Below are positions 16,618-24,942 of a DNA stretch of 64,000 nt, one piece after another. The stretch's first letter is position 1. Each line of letters begins with the position of its first letter. Where the stretch lies: positions 186,001 through 250,000 of the forward strand of contig CAZEDM010000002.1 in the NCBI GenBank assembly GCA_964511075.1, in the 5' to 3' direction. The translations under genes and the position numbers were made by a program. The notes under the pieces are model-generated. The model saw only the letters and a program-made list of their open reading frames with translations. It was not told where the DNA came from and searched no databases. Origin of the DNA: CAZEDM01 sp964511075. Its GTDB lineage: Bacteria; Zixibacteria; MSB-5A5; RBG-16-43-9.

Positions 16618-19600
16618 TTGTATCTCTCCAAATTAGAGATATTGGGATTCAAATCCTTTCCCCATAAAACCGAGATCATCTTTGACGAAGGGATCACCTG
16701 CATCGTAGGTCCAAATGGCTGCGGCAAGACCAATATACTGGATGCCCTGCGCTGGGTTCTGGGTGAACAGAGGACCTCCCTTTTAAGGGGGGAGAGGATG
16801 GAGCATGTGATCTTCAACGGGACCAAAGAGCTAAAGCCCCTGGGAATGGCTGAGGTCTCGCTCACGATCCAGAACACCCAGGGGATCCTGCCCACTGAAT
16901 ATCAGGAGGTTAACGTAACCCGCAGGCTTTTCCGCTCGGGCGAGAGCGAGTATCTGCTTAACAAGAAAATCTGCCGCCTGAAAGATATCATAGATCTTTT
17001 CTTGGACACCGGGATGGGCACCCATGCCTATTCGGTCATCCAGCCGGAGATGGTGGAGTCAATCCTCTCGAATAAGACAGAGGATCGCAGATTCCTGTTC
17101 GAGGAGGCAAGCGGTATCTCCAAGTACAAGCACCGTAAAAAAGAATCCCTGAGGAAATTGGAGACCACGGAAAACGACCTTCTCCGCTTGAGGGACCTGA
17201 CCTCAGAGGTGGAGAAGCAGGTGAACTCCCTGAGGAGACAGGTAAGAAAGTCCGAAAGGTTCATAAAGCTATCCCAGGAGATAAAAGACTTAGAGCTCAA
17301 ATTCAGCAAGAATCAGTACGAGCTTTTGAGAACCAGAGAGTCTGAGCTCGGTACCAGGCTTTCCCATTTAGAGGGCGAAAGGGTAGCCCAGCAGGCTAAG
17401 ATAGCGGAGTTAGAGCTGGGGAACGAGAAGCTTAGACTGGACTTAACCCAGGCGGAGAAAAATTACTTTGCTTTCAAGAAGGAGCTGGACGGCTGTCTGG
17501 AAGTCCTGCATAGCCTGGAAAAGGAGATGGCCTTGCATCAGGAAAGGAAAATTAATTTGGAGGAGCAGAGGAAGAGAGCGGAAAAAGAGATCGAGGCGAA
17601 TTCTTCACGCGGAGATTCAGTGGCACAGGAGATACAGGATAAGGAAAAGAAAGCTAAGGAGATTTTGGAACAAATAGATTTGAAGGAAAAAGAGCACCGT
17701 GAAAAAGAAGATGAGCTAAAGCTACTGGACCAGAAGCTGAATGAATCAAGAGAAAATTTAGCTGCCGTCGATGCCCGGCTTGGGGAGGTGGAGAAGCTGG
17801 TGCACCAGAAGGAGCTGGAGGAGCAAAATCTTAAAGTTCAATTGAGAGAGCTCGAGAAAAAAAGGAAATTGCTTACCGAGGAAAAGGAAGGTCTGGGGAA
17901 AAACCTGCAGACGGTGGATTCGCACAAAGAGGATTTAAGTGATTCTATCCTTTCCCTGCAGAAAAACCTGGAGGAGAAAGCCAGGGAAAGAACAGCTCTT
18001 CAGGAGAAATTGAGCAGCACTCAAGGGAATCTGGAGAGCTTGAATAACGACAGAGTAGCCAGGGAAAAAGAGAAAAGCTCCCTTACGGCTAAATTCGAGC
18101 TTTTCCGGGATATGGTGGAACATTATGAGGGATATCAGGCAGGCGTAAAAGCGGTTTTGGAGAAAAGGGAATCTATCCCCGGACTGGTTGCACCAGTTGC
18201 CAATGTCATAAGTGCAGACAAAGAGTATTTGACCGCCATAGAGATAGCCTTAGGTGAAGCAGCACAGTATGTGATTTCGCAGGATTTCAGCTCTGCCCAA
18301 TCGGGCATAAAATTATTGAGGGAGGAGGAAAAAGGCAGGGCCACCTTCCTGATCCTGGACAGATTCCAGGGGCAGAAATTCGACGATCGTATAGAATTAG
18401 AAGGTAACGGGATCAAAGGATGGGCAAAGGATTTTGTCAAATGCAGGGAGGAATACAGACCAGTGATAGATTTTCTCCTGGGCAGGATCGCCCTGACAGA
18501 CTCTTTGCAGAACGGGATAGAGCTGAGCTCAAGATTAGGCCGGAGCTACGGGGTGGTCACCCTGGACGGTCATATAATAAGAGACGGAAAGGTAATAGAG
18601 GGCGGCTCAGAGAAGGAGATATTTCTGGTGGGTAGGGAGGAGGAATTAAATACAATCTCGGAAAAGCTTACCTCCTTAGAAGGGAAATTGAGCCAGCTGA
18701 ACAAGGAGATGGGGGAAAAGGAGCAGGCAAAATCCGAACTGATTGCCCGGCTGGATGACCTGGATAAAAAAACAGAAGAGGAGAAGAACAGATACAAAGG
18801 TTTGGAGCTGGATTTAGCCCGGCAGGAAGAGATAAGAAGAGGATTGACACAAAGATCTGAAGCCCTGAGGCAACAGGAGGAAGAGCTTGAGTCAGAGCTT
18901 TCGCTTTTAAAGGAGCAGGAAGGGATCTCAAAGCTCGGGGAGCAGCAAAAGGAAAAAGAGCAATTAGAGCAGGAATTCAACAGGTCAAAGAGTGAGCTGA
19001 ACAAGATTGAAACGGAGAGGGAGAACGCTTATCTGAGATTGAACGAGATGAGGATTGAACTAGTAACCCTGCAGGGCAGGGGGGAGCAAATAGAGAATGA
19101 GATGCAAAGGCTGAAGGAGTTTGAATCTGAGCTTAAAACTAACAGGGAGAGAAAGGAGAAGGAAATAGAGGTTTTAACCTCGGAGATCAAAGGTATTGAG
19201 ACCAGGCTTGATCAGCAAAAGGCAGAACTGGAGAAAGGGCAGAAGGAGAAAGAGGAAAAGGAGGAGCAGGCGGAGAATCTCAGACAGGAGCTGGAAAATA
19301 CTCAGCAGAACCTGGTTTCCCTGGAGGAGGACCTCAAAATTCAGCGAAGGAAGAAAGAAGAACAGCAGGAGATCTGGCATAAATTAGAGATGGAGAAGCT
19401 GGAGCTTTCCACCAAGCGGGAGAATCTGGAGAAGAAGATCTGGGAGGAGCAGGAAAAAGACCTGGAGAAAGTAGAGGAGTTAAGCGAGGAGGAAAAAACA
19501 GGAATGGAGGCTTATCCCCAGAGGATCTCCGAGCTAAAGGATAAGTTGAAACAGATGGGCGCGGTCAATCTCCTGGCTTCGGAGGAATATCACCAGCAGA

Positions 19601-20175
19601 AAGAGCGTCTGGATTTTCTACAGAAACAGATGCAGGATCTGATCGAGGCTAAGGAGAATCTGGTTTCCACCATAGACAAGATAAATAAAACCGCAACCGA
19701 GCTTTTCCTGAATACTTTTCAGATAGTCAAGGTGAATTTCCAGAAAGTATTCGAGCAGCTTTTCGAGGGAGGAGAGGCAGAGGTGAATCTGATCGAGGGG
19801 CTGGATCCCCTGGAGTCCCCTATCGAGATATCGGCGCGTCCTATGGGGAAAAAGCTTATAAACATCAGCCAGCTTTCTGGAGGAGAAAAGGCCCTGACCG
19901 CCTTGTCCCTGCTTTTCGCCCTGTACCTGGTGAAACCCAGTCCTTTCTGCATCCTGGACGAGGTGGATGCACCCCTGGATGATGCGAACTTGTCCCGTTT
20001 CATAAATCTGATAAAGAGCTTCAGCCAGAAGACCCAGTTCATAATCATTACCCATAACAAGCTGACCATGGAGTCCGCAGATGTGCTTTACGGAGTAACC
20101 ATGGAAAAAGCGGGGGTCTCAAAAATGGTCTCGGTGAGACTCAATCCTAAAGAGGTGATAAAAGAGGCAGCTTGA
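16618..20175 (+). CDS. smc: chromosome segregation ATPase SMC
   Basis: Condensin ATPase that loops and segregates the chromosome with ScpA/ScpB. The 1185-residue protein has every expected part: N-terminal Walker A GPNGCGKTN (about 31-39), long coiled coils (about 170-500 and 680-1010) rich in E/K/L, a hinge domain (about 505-665) with conserved glycines, and the C-terminal half-ATPase with signature SQLSGGEKALTALSL and Walker B FCILDEVDAPLDDANL. The start is TTG after AGGAGGAC. It follows the rodZ-like gene at 44 bp. The frame is intact over its entire length. Confidence 0.97.
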   Translation: MYLSKLEILGFKSFPHKTEIIFDEGITCIVGPNGCGKTNILDALRWVLGEQRTSLLRGERMEHVIFNGTKELKPLGMAEVSLTIQNTQGILPTEYQEVNVTRRLFRSGESEYLLNKKICRLKDIIDLFLDTGMGTHAYSVIQPEMVESILSNKTEDRRFLFEEASGISKYKHRKKESLRKLETTENDLLRLRDLTSEVEKQVNSLRRQVRKSERFIKLSQEIKDLELKFSKNQYELLRTRESELGTRLSHLEGERVAQQAKIAELELGNEKLRLDLTQAEKNYFAFKKELDGCLEVLHSLEKEMALHQERKINLEEQRKRAEKEIEANSSRGDSVAQEIQDKEKKAKEILEQIDLKEKEHREKEDELKLLDQKLNESRENLAAVDARLGEVEKLVHQKELEEQNLKVQLRELEKKRKLLTEEKEGLGKNLQTVDSHKEDLSDSILSLQKNLEEKARERTALQEKLSSTQGNLESLNNDRVAREKEKSSLTAKFELFRDMVEHYEGYQAGVKAVLEKRESIPGLVAPVANVISADKEYLTAIEIALGEAAQYVISQDFSSAQSGIKLLREEEKGRATFLILDRFQGQKFDDRIELEGNGIKGWAKDFVKCREEYRPVIDFLLGRIALTDSLQNGIELSSRLGRSYGVVTLDGHIIRDGKVIEGGSEKEIFLVGREEELNTISEKLTSLEGKLSQLNKEMGEKEQAKSELIARLDDLDKKTEEEKNRYKGLELDLARQEEIRRGLTQRSEALRQQEEELESELSLLKEQEGISKLGEQQKEKEQLEQEFNRSKSELNKIETERENAYLRLNEMRIELVTLQGRGEQIENEMQRLKEFESELKTNRERKEKEIEVLTSEIKGIETRLDQQKAELEKGQKEKEEKEEQAENLRQELENTQQNLVSLEEDLKIQRRKKEEQQEIWHKLEMEKLELSTKRENLEKKIWEEQEKDLEKVEELSEEEKTGMEAYPQRISELKDKLKQMGAVNLLASEEYHQQKERLDFLQKQMQDLIEAKENLVSTIDKINKTATELFLNTFQIVKVNFQKVFEQLFEGGEAEVNLIEGLDPLESPIEISARPMGKKLINISQLSGGEKALTALSLLFALYLVKPSPFCILDEVDAPLDDANLSRFINLIKSFSQKTQFIIITHNKLTMESADVLYGVTMEKAGVSKMVSVRLNPKEVIKEAA

Positions 20176-20298
20176 GGTTGATACAAACTTCGGTTCAGCT
20201 GAAATCGTTTTTAGTCTGCTCACCCATTGAACAGATGAGCTTTTTTCTTCAACCGAGCGAGTTTCAGCTACTTATCTTTAAAACGAATTTTCCATAAA

Positions 20299-21225
20299 AT
20301 GTCTTTCAAATCCTCCGTAGAAAAATTAAAACAGGGCTTAAGCAAGACCAAAAAGAGCTTACTGGGTAGAATCACGGAGATAGTTGGGCTTTCCAAAAAA
20401 ATTGACCAGGAGCTTCTGGAAAAGCTTGAGGAGATACTTTTAGAGGGAGACATAGGTGTGGAGGGAACCGAAAAGATTATCGACGATTTAAAAAGAAGAG
20501 TAAAAGAAGGAAAAATCGAAGAACCGCATAAGATAATTGAGGCGATTAAAGAGGAGATACGGATAATTCTGGAGGAATCTGCTTCCTCGTCTGAAACTTT
20601 AAATCGCAGCGCTAAGCCGTTGGTAATTATGATAGTAGGAGTAAATGGTGCTGGCAAGACCACCTCCATCGCCAAGTTAGCTAAAAGGTACTCGGATGAG
20701 GGGAAGAAAGTCCTGGTTGCAGCCTGTGATACTTTCAGGGCAGCGGCTCTGGAACAGCTTTCCATCTGGGCTCAAAGAGCAGGAGTAGATATTGTAAAAA
20801 GCAAACCCGATCAGGACCCCGCCTCAGTAGCTTTCGATGCGGTCAAGGCAGCTTTAGCCCGGAAAATCGATGTGGTGATTGTGGATACCGCAGGCAGGCT
20901 TCATACCAAGTACAACCTGATGGAAGAGCTCAAGAAGATAAAAAGGGTGATGGGCAAGAGTTTGGAAAACACTCCCCAGGAAGTACTTCTGGTCCTGGAT
21001 GCGACTACCGGGCAGAACGGAATCTCTCAGGTCAAGATGTTCGACCAGGCAGTAGGTGTCACCGGTATTATCTTAGCCAAGCTGGATGGAACTGCAAAAG
21101 GAGGGATAGTGGTTGCCATTGCCAGCCAGCTTAAGATTCCGGTCAGATATATCGGGACAGGAGAGCAGATCGATGACCTGGGGGAATTTGAACCAGAGGA
21201 TTTCGTGGAGGCTTTATTTTTATGA
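20299..21225 (+). CDS. ftsY: signal recognition particle receptor FtsY
   Basis: SRP receptor GTPase that docks ribosome-SRP complexes at the inner membrane for co-translational insertion. The 308-residue protein comprises the helical N domain (about 1-95) and the G domain with GVNGAGKTTSIAKLA (P-loop), DTFRAAALEQL, DTAGRLHTKYNLMEEL and the TKLDGTAKGG-equivalent AKLDGTAKGG. The acidic A domain of E. coli FtsY is absent, as in many lineages. It overlaps yjbQ by 4 bp. A 123-bp gap after smc holds only a weak hairpin. Confidence 0.97.
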   Translation: MSFKSSVEKLKQGLSKTKKSLLGRITEIVGLSKKIDQELLEKLEEILLEGDIGVEGTEKIIDDLKRRVKEGKIEEPHKIIEAIKEEIRIILEESASSSETLNRSAKPLVIMIVGVNGAGKTTSIAKLAKRYSDEGKKVLVAACDTFRAAALEQLSIWAQRAGVDIVKSKPDQDPASVAFDAVKAALARKIDVVIVDTAGRLHTKYNLMEELKKIKRVMGKSLENTPQEVLLVLDATTGQNGISQVKMFDQAVGVTGIILAKLDGTAKGGIVVAIASQLKIPVRYIGTGEQIDDLGEFEPEDFVEALFL

Positions 21226-21620
21226 TCAGGGAGATAAGCATAGAGACCTCATCCAGGGTGGAGCTTTTGGACATCACCCATTTAGTGCAGGAGGTAGTAT
21301 CGAAAAGCGCGGTGAAATCGGGAATCTGCTGTGTTTACGTTCCACATACCACAGCAGGGATAACCATAAACGAAAATGCTGACCCCAGCGTAAGGAAGGA
21401 CATAATCAAAGAGCTGAACAAGATCATACCCTTTGCGGACAATTATTCCCATTCGGAAGGGAATTCAGCCGCTCATATAAAGGCAAGCCTGATAGGATTT
21501 TCGCAGAATGTCTTTTTCGAGAATAAGAAGCTGGTTTTAGGGACCTGGCAGGGGGTCTATTTCTGCGAATTCGACGGGCCGCGGAACAGAAGAATTTATG
21601 TGAAAATAATAGAGGGTTGA
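21222..21620 (+). CDS. yjbQ: YjbQ family secondary thiamine-phosphate synthase-type protein
   Basis: Member of the UPF0047/YjbQ family, small trimeric enzymes with weak thiamine-phosphate synthase activity and uncertain main role. The 132-residue protein shows the family pattern: CVYVPHTTAGITINENADP, then YSHSEGNSAAHIKASLIG with conserved His residues, and GTWQGVYFCEFDGPRNR near the end. The ATGA overlap with ftsY indicates translational coupling. Confidence 0.93.
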   Translation: MIREISIETSSRVELLDITHLVQEVVSKSAVKSGICCVYVPHTTAGITINENADPSVRKDIIKELNKIIPFADNYSHSEGNSAAHIKASLIGFSQNVFFENKKLVLGTWQGVYFCEFDGPRNRRIYVKIIEG

Positions 21621-21756
21621 AGTTTCCGTAAGACTACTGAGACTAAAAGGAGGTGATGGAGGCAGGGTGCTGACCCGTGAAAAAAGACTCACCGTTTACC
21701 CGGTGAGAATTTCCAGCCCCTGATGTTTTTTACGTATAGGCTGTAAAGGAGGAGAA
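21621..21756 (+). promoter_or_regulatory. structured 5' leader upstream of the M24 peptidase gene
   Basis: 136 bp without a gene. It contains an SD-like AGGAGGTG (about 21648-21655), a small GGG-tgctga-CCC hairpin (21665-21676) and a stronger CTCACCG/CGGTGAG hairpin (21688-21707). A second AGGAGG precedes the real start at 21757. A tiny reading frame MEAGC-stop starts at 21656. It may be an RNA leader; no known riboswitch fits convincingly. Confidence 0.35.
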
Positions 21757-22878
21757 ATGGAGGTATATAAAGAAAGGATGAGGAAAGCCCAGGAGATCAT
21801 GCAGAGAATCGGGCTTGATCTTCTTTTAATTTTAAGTCCGGAGAACTTCTTTTATTTTACCGGCGATTTAAGAAAACCGCCCCGGATTCTAATTCCCAAG
21901 CAAGGGGAGCCAACTCTTATGATATTCGCCTCTGAATTAGAGGAGGTCAAAAGGACTAACTGGATTCGCCTCTGGCGGATCAAGACCTATCGGGCACTGC
22001 ACGAGATGATGATAGGGATCGTGGAGCATCTCAACTCCCTGGGAATGGAACATCCCAGGGTGGGGGTGGAGATGGAGTTTAACACGCCAGCTTTTCTTCT
22101 GGAGCGCTTCAAGATGGCAAATCCACAGGTTGAGGTCCTGGATGCCAAGCCGGTTTTGGGAGAGCTTCGAAAAAGAAAAGATGAAGCGGAGGTTGAGTGC
22201 ATAAGGAAAGCCTGTCAGATAGCCGATTCAGGGATGGAGTTAGCAGCCAAGATGATTCACGAGGGCGTGAAGGAGACGGATATATCCTTTGAGGTCGAAT
22301 ATCAGATGAGAAAAGCAGGAGCGGATAGAATTGCCTTTCCCATATTCGTCAACTCCGGCTATCGCTCCTTGTGGATTCACGGCACTGCCACGGATAAAAA
22401 GATAGAGAGGGGGGATTTCATACTTATAGACTTAGGTCCGGTTTACCAAGGATATTGCGGTGATATCTGCAGGACTTTCGTCCTGGGCAAAGCCACTGAT
22501 AAGCAGAAACAGCTTCACTCAGTTTATTCGCAGATGCAGTTAGCGGTTATGGAATCGATAAAGCCGGGAGTGAAACTGTATGAGCTGGAGGAGAAAGCGT
22601 ATGAGATTGCGAATAAAGCCGGTTTCGGGGAATACTACGTGAGAGGGTTCGTTCACGGCCTGGGATTGAGTTTCGAGGAGCTTCCTTTTCCCACCATCTT
22701 TCCCGAGGATATGATGGAGGAGATCTGTTCGGGCATGACCCTGGCTGTGGGACATTCGGTCCTCTCGGTTCCCCATATAGGGGGTGCCAGGGTTGAGGAT
22801 ACTGTCCTGGTCAAGGATGAGGGGATCGAGATGCTGACCAAATTTCCGCGCGGTCTCAAGGAGCTGGACTATGCCTGA
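21757..22878 (+). CDS. M24 family Xaa-Pro aminopeptidase-like metallohydrolase
   Basis: A 373-residue pita-bread-fold hydrolase with a creatinase-type N-terminal domain (about 1-135) and the M24 catalytic domain. Candidate metal ligands are Asp225 (FILIDLG), Asp236 (CGDICRTF), His300 (VHGLGL) and Glu347 (RVEDTV). The fourth position, normally Glu in an x-V-E-P-G motif, reads A-V-G-H-S around residues 330-334, so one canonical ligand is missing or replaced by a nearby His. Specificity is therefore uncertain. The start has AAAGGAGGAG. It overlaps the next gene by 8 bp. Confidence 0.85.
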   Translation: MEVYKERMRKAQEIMQRIGLDLLLILSPENFFYFTGDLRKPPRILIPKQGEPTLMIFASELEEVKRTNWIRLWRIKTYRALHEMMIGIVEHLNSLGMEHPRVGVEMEFNTPAFLLERFKMANPQVEVLDAKPVLGELRKRKDEAEVECIRKACQIADSGMELAAKMIHEGVKETDISFEVEYQMRKAGADRIAFPIFVNSGYRSLWIHGTATDKKIERGDFILIDLGPVYQGYCGDICRTFVLGKATDKQKQLHSVYSQMQLAVMESIKPGVKLYELEEKAYEIANKAGFGEYYVRGFVHGLGLSFEELPFPTIFPEDMMEEICSGMTLAVGHSVLSVPHIGGARVEDTVLVKDEGIEMLTKFPRGLKELDYA

Positions 22879-23356
22879 AGCTTCCTTAGAAGTCTGTTTC
22901 AATCTGCCCGCGGATTCGGTCTGGAAGTTTATCTGCGATTTAACAAACATCGGCTCCTGCCTGCGCTTCATCGGGGAAACACAGAAAACCCCTGATTCTC
23001 TAATCTGGAAAGTCAAATCCCCTATGTCGATTACCACAAGGACTTCGATATTGAAGCCGGAGTTTCTTAAAAAAGAAGAATATAAATTCCTCTCCTGGAT
23101 AGCCAGAGGGGAGAATCTGCAATGGGGCGGAAGTTTCGATTTAGAAAGTCTAAAGCAGGACCAGATCAGAGTAAAAATAGAACTGGAGGTTTCAGGTAAG
23201 GGTCCCCTGGCGGCGATTATCAATCCCACTGCAGCTCTGCAGATAAAGAACCAGCTTAAATATTTCGTGGAGCAGTTGAAGAAAAAAACAGAGGGAGAGA
23301 GCATAAGCCTGGAAGGCTCGGGCAGGCCCTTCTGCGACGAGGAGGGAGGAAAATGA
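22871..23356 (+). CDS. SRPBCC (START-like / CoxG-type) family protein
   Basis: A 161-residue soluble protein with the helix-grip START-like fold pattern: an opening beta-strand 'ASLEVCFNLPADSVWKFICD', a middle strand run, and a long C-terminal amphipathic helix (AALQIKNQLKYFVEQLKKK). The family binds hydrophobic ligands; the pattern resembles CoxG-type members, but no CO-dehydrogenase genes are near, so no function is assigned. It overlaps the M24 gene by 8 bp and the next gene by 4 bp, making a tight operon. Confidence 0.75.
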   Translation: MPEASLEVCFNLPADSVWKFICDLTNIGSCLRFIGETQKTPDSLIWKVKSPMSITTRTSILKPEFLKKEEYKFLSWIARGENLQWGGSFDLESLKQDQIRVKIELEVSGKGPLAAIINPTAALQIKNQLKYFVEQLKKKTEGESISLEGSGRPFCDEEGGK

Positions 23357-23643
23357 CCAAGGAAGAGGAAGTTTTCGAAAAATTAAAAGAGGTCAAAGAC
23401 CCGGAGTTCGGGCGCTCCATAATAGAGAGGAAGCTTATCGACGAAGTAAAGGTAGAGGGAGATACTGCCAAGATACTTTTTCACCTGACGGTTCCCTTCT
23501 GCCCGGATGTGTTCGCCCTTTTTATCGGCAGGGATATAAAGAAGAAAGCCGGAGAGGTGGAGGGGATAAATAAAGTCGAGGTTACCCTGCAGCAGCATAA
23601 CAAAGCCGCACAGTTGAACGAGATATTGAAAAAAGAGGGATAA
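23353..23643 (+). CDS. MIP18/DUF59 family Fe-S assembly-type protein
   Basis: A 96-residue MIP18-family protein (the family of SufT, PaaD and Cia2), associated with Fe-S cluster delivery. The typical arrangement is present: 'EKLKEVKDPEFGRSIIERKLID' at the N-terminus, a hydrophobic strand with P-F-C-P-D-V carrying the single Cys (about residue 51), and a final VEGINKVEVTL strand. The ATGA overlap with the SRPBCC gene implies coupling. No suf or isc genes are in view, so its client is unknown. Confidence 0.82.
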   Translation: MTKEEEVFEKLKEVKDPEFGRSIIERKLIDEVKVEGDTAKILFHLTVPFCPDVFALFIGRDIKKKAGEVEGINKVEVTLQQHNKAAQLNEILKKEG

Positions 23644-23644
23644 A

Positions 23645-23668
23645 GGGTTTAAGGATTCGAGGGTTAGG
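23645..23668 (+). repeat. degenerate short direct repeat (TTTAAGG/TTCGAGG type)
   Basis: GGGTTTAAGGATTCGAGGG directly after the stop codon. The same degenerate heptamer/octamer string recurs at 48009, 51628 and 58381. Confidence 0.6.
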
Positions 23669-23744
23669 AAAAGCAAGTAGCAAGGAGCTTAAGGCAAAGA
23701 AGGAAAAGTTCCCTCCCAAGCAATGTCCAAAGGTTTAAGGATTT

Positions 23745-23790
23745 GTAGTGCGACCCTTCAGGGTCGCCTGAGTGAGGCTTAAAGCCTCGC
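23745..23790 (+). repeat. two-headed REP element, GTAGTGCG family, 3' end decayed
   Basis: GTAGTGCGACCC-TTCA-GGGTCGC followed by GAGGC-TTAAA-GCCTC. The closing CGCACTAC is lost (CGCTGAGCG instead). It precedes the AT-rich protease gene. Confidence 0.8.
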
Positions 23791-23899
23791 TGAGCGAACT
23801 TGAAGATGTGATGAAACTAGTACCATTTTTATGATATGTCCTGTCAAATGATTTGTTAAGCAAAGACGAAAAATGTAATAGAATTAGGAGGCTTAGGTA

Positions 23900-24724
23900 A
23901 TGAATTTAGTTGAATCATATGAGACTATTCGGGAATGTGTAGTTGCGTTATCAATTAAAGATATACCAACATCAAACAAAGGCATAAAGCCAGGAATATT
24001 TCCAACTATTTTTGCAACTGGTTTTGTTGTTAGGGAAGATGGTCTTATAATTACAAATGATCATGTCATTAATGCAATTCGTGATTTAATGGAAAAAAAG
24101 ATTCCTGCTATAGCAACTCTGTTTAAAAAATTTTCATTAGGTTATGTGGCAGTACCTCTTGACGTAATTGGCGGTCTCTCATTAAAGGATAGCCCCGTTA
24201 AAGATATTTTCAATTATGGGCCTAAAATTCCAGATATAGGTTTTATTCGTATTCGTCAGCAAGGCCTACCAACTGTGAAGCTGAATGATAGATTGAATGT
24301 TTTGACCGAAGGAGTTGAGGTTGGTACTGCTGGTTTTCCTTTAGGAACTACTCCTCTCAGATTAACTCAAAGTGTAGGTCCGACATTGCAACGTGGAATA
24401 ATCTGCGCAGTATTTCCTTTTCCTGGTACTAATCCTCATGGTTTTGCGATAAATGTAATGAGTCATCCAGGGGCTAGTGGCTCACCAGTTTTTTTGTCAA
24501 ATAGTGGAGAAGTGATTGGTATTGTATACGGTGGACTAGCTATTCCGGCAAACTTCACATATGTTATTCCATCTAGATACATAACTGCTTGCTTAAGTAT
24601 GGACTTGACAAAAGTTGGATTAATGCCTTTCAGTAAGGATGTTCCATATTTTAGTGAAACTGTTAAAGATGCAGAAAGGGTATTGTTAGAAGGAATCGAG
24701 GAAGCAAAAAGAAATCAGAAATAA
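23900..24724 (+). CDS. trypsin-like serine protease without signal peptide
   Basis: A 274-residue chymotrypsin-fold protease of the HtrA/trypsin_2 type. The triad is visible: His55 in ITNDHVIN, Asp112 in PDIGFIRI, and Ser193 in SHPGASGSPVFL. There is no PDZ domain, signal peptide or membrane segment, so it should act in the cytosol, unlike classical DegP/HtrA. Base composition is more AT-rich than the operon to its left, and REP elements lie on both sides (23745 and 24801), suggesting acquisition. Cytosolic trypsin-like domains are found in bacterial defence and signalling modules; that role here is inference. Confidence 0.82.
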   Translation: MNLVESYETIRECVVALSIKDIPTSNKGIKPGIFPTIFATGFVVREDGLIITNDHVINAIRDLMEKKIPAIATLFKKFSLGYVAVPLDVIGGLSLKDSPVKDIFNYGPKIPDIGFIRIRQQGLPTVKLNDRLNVLTEGVEVGTAGFPLGTTPLRLTQSVGPTLQRGIICAVFPFPGTNPHGFAINVMSHPGASGSPVFLSNSGEVIGIVYGGLAIPANFTYVIPSRYITACLSMDLTKVGLMPFSKDVPYFSETVKDAERVLLEGIEEAKRNQK

Positions 24725-24800
24725 AACATTTCTATTACTTAGTGAGGTAGTAATTGGTATTCCCACACTTCTGGAGCAAAGTTCAAAGGTTTAAGCATTT

Positions 24801-24861
24801 GTAGTGCAACCATTCCGGGTAGCCTTGGCGAGGTTGCTCACGTCGAATACCGAAGCACTAC
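24801..24861 (+). repeat. decayed two-headed REP element, GTAGTGCG family
   Basis: It keeps GTAGTGC at the left and GCACTAC at the right end, but the internal hairpin arms are mutated (AACC-attcc-GGGTAGC). It probably represents an old copy. Confidence 0.65.
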
Positions 24862-24942
24862 TAAACTAACAACTACAACAAGGCCTGAGGTAACAGATTT
24901 TTTTCTTGACTAAAGTAAGTATATAAAGCTTATTTTATTCAT

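Noticed and set aside
20176..20298. terminator between smc and ftsY
   Set aside because: GCTCA and TGAGC followed by a T-run give only a 5-bp stem with a 13-nt loop, too weak to call.
21640..21740. fluoride- or TPP-type riboswitch
   Set aside because: GGTGATGG and CCCTGATG fragments resemble parts of the fluoride motif, but the required pairing between the two ends is missing, and the downstream peptidase gene is not a known target.
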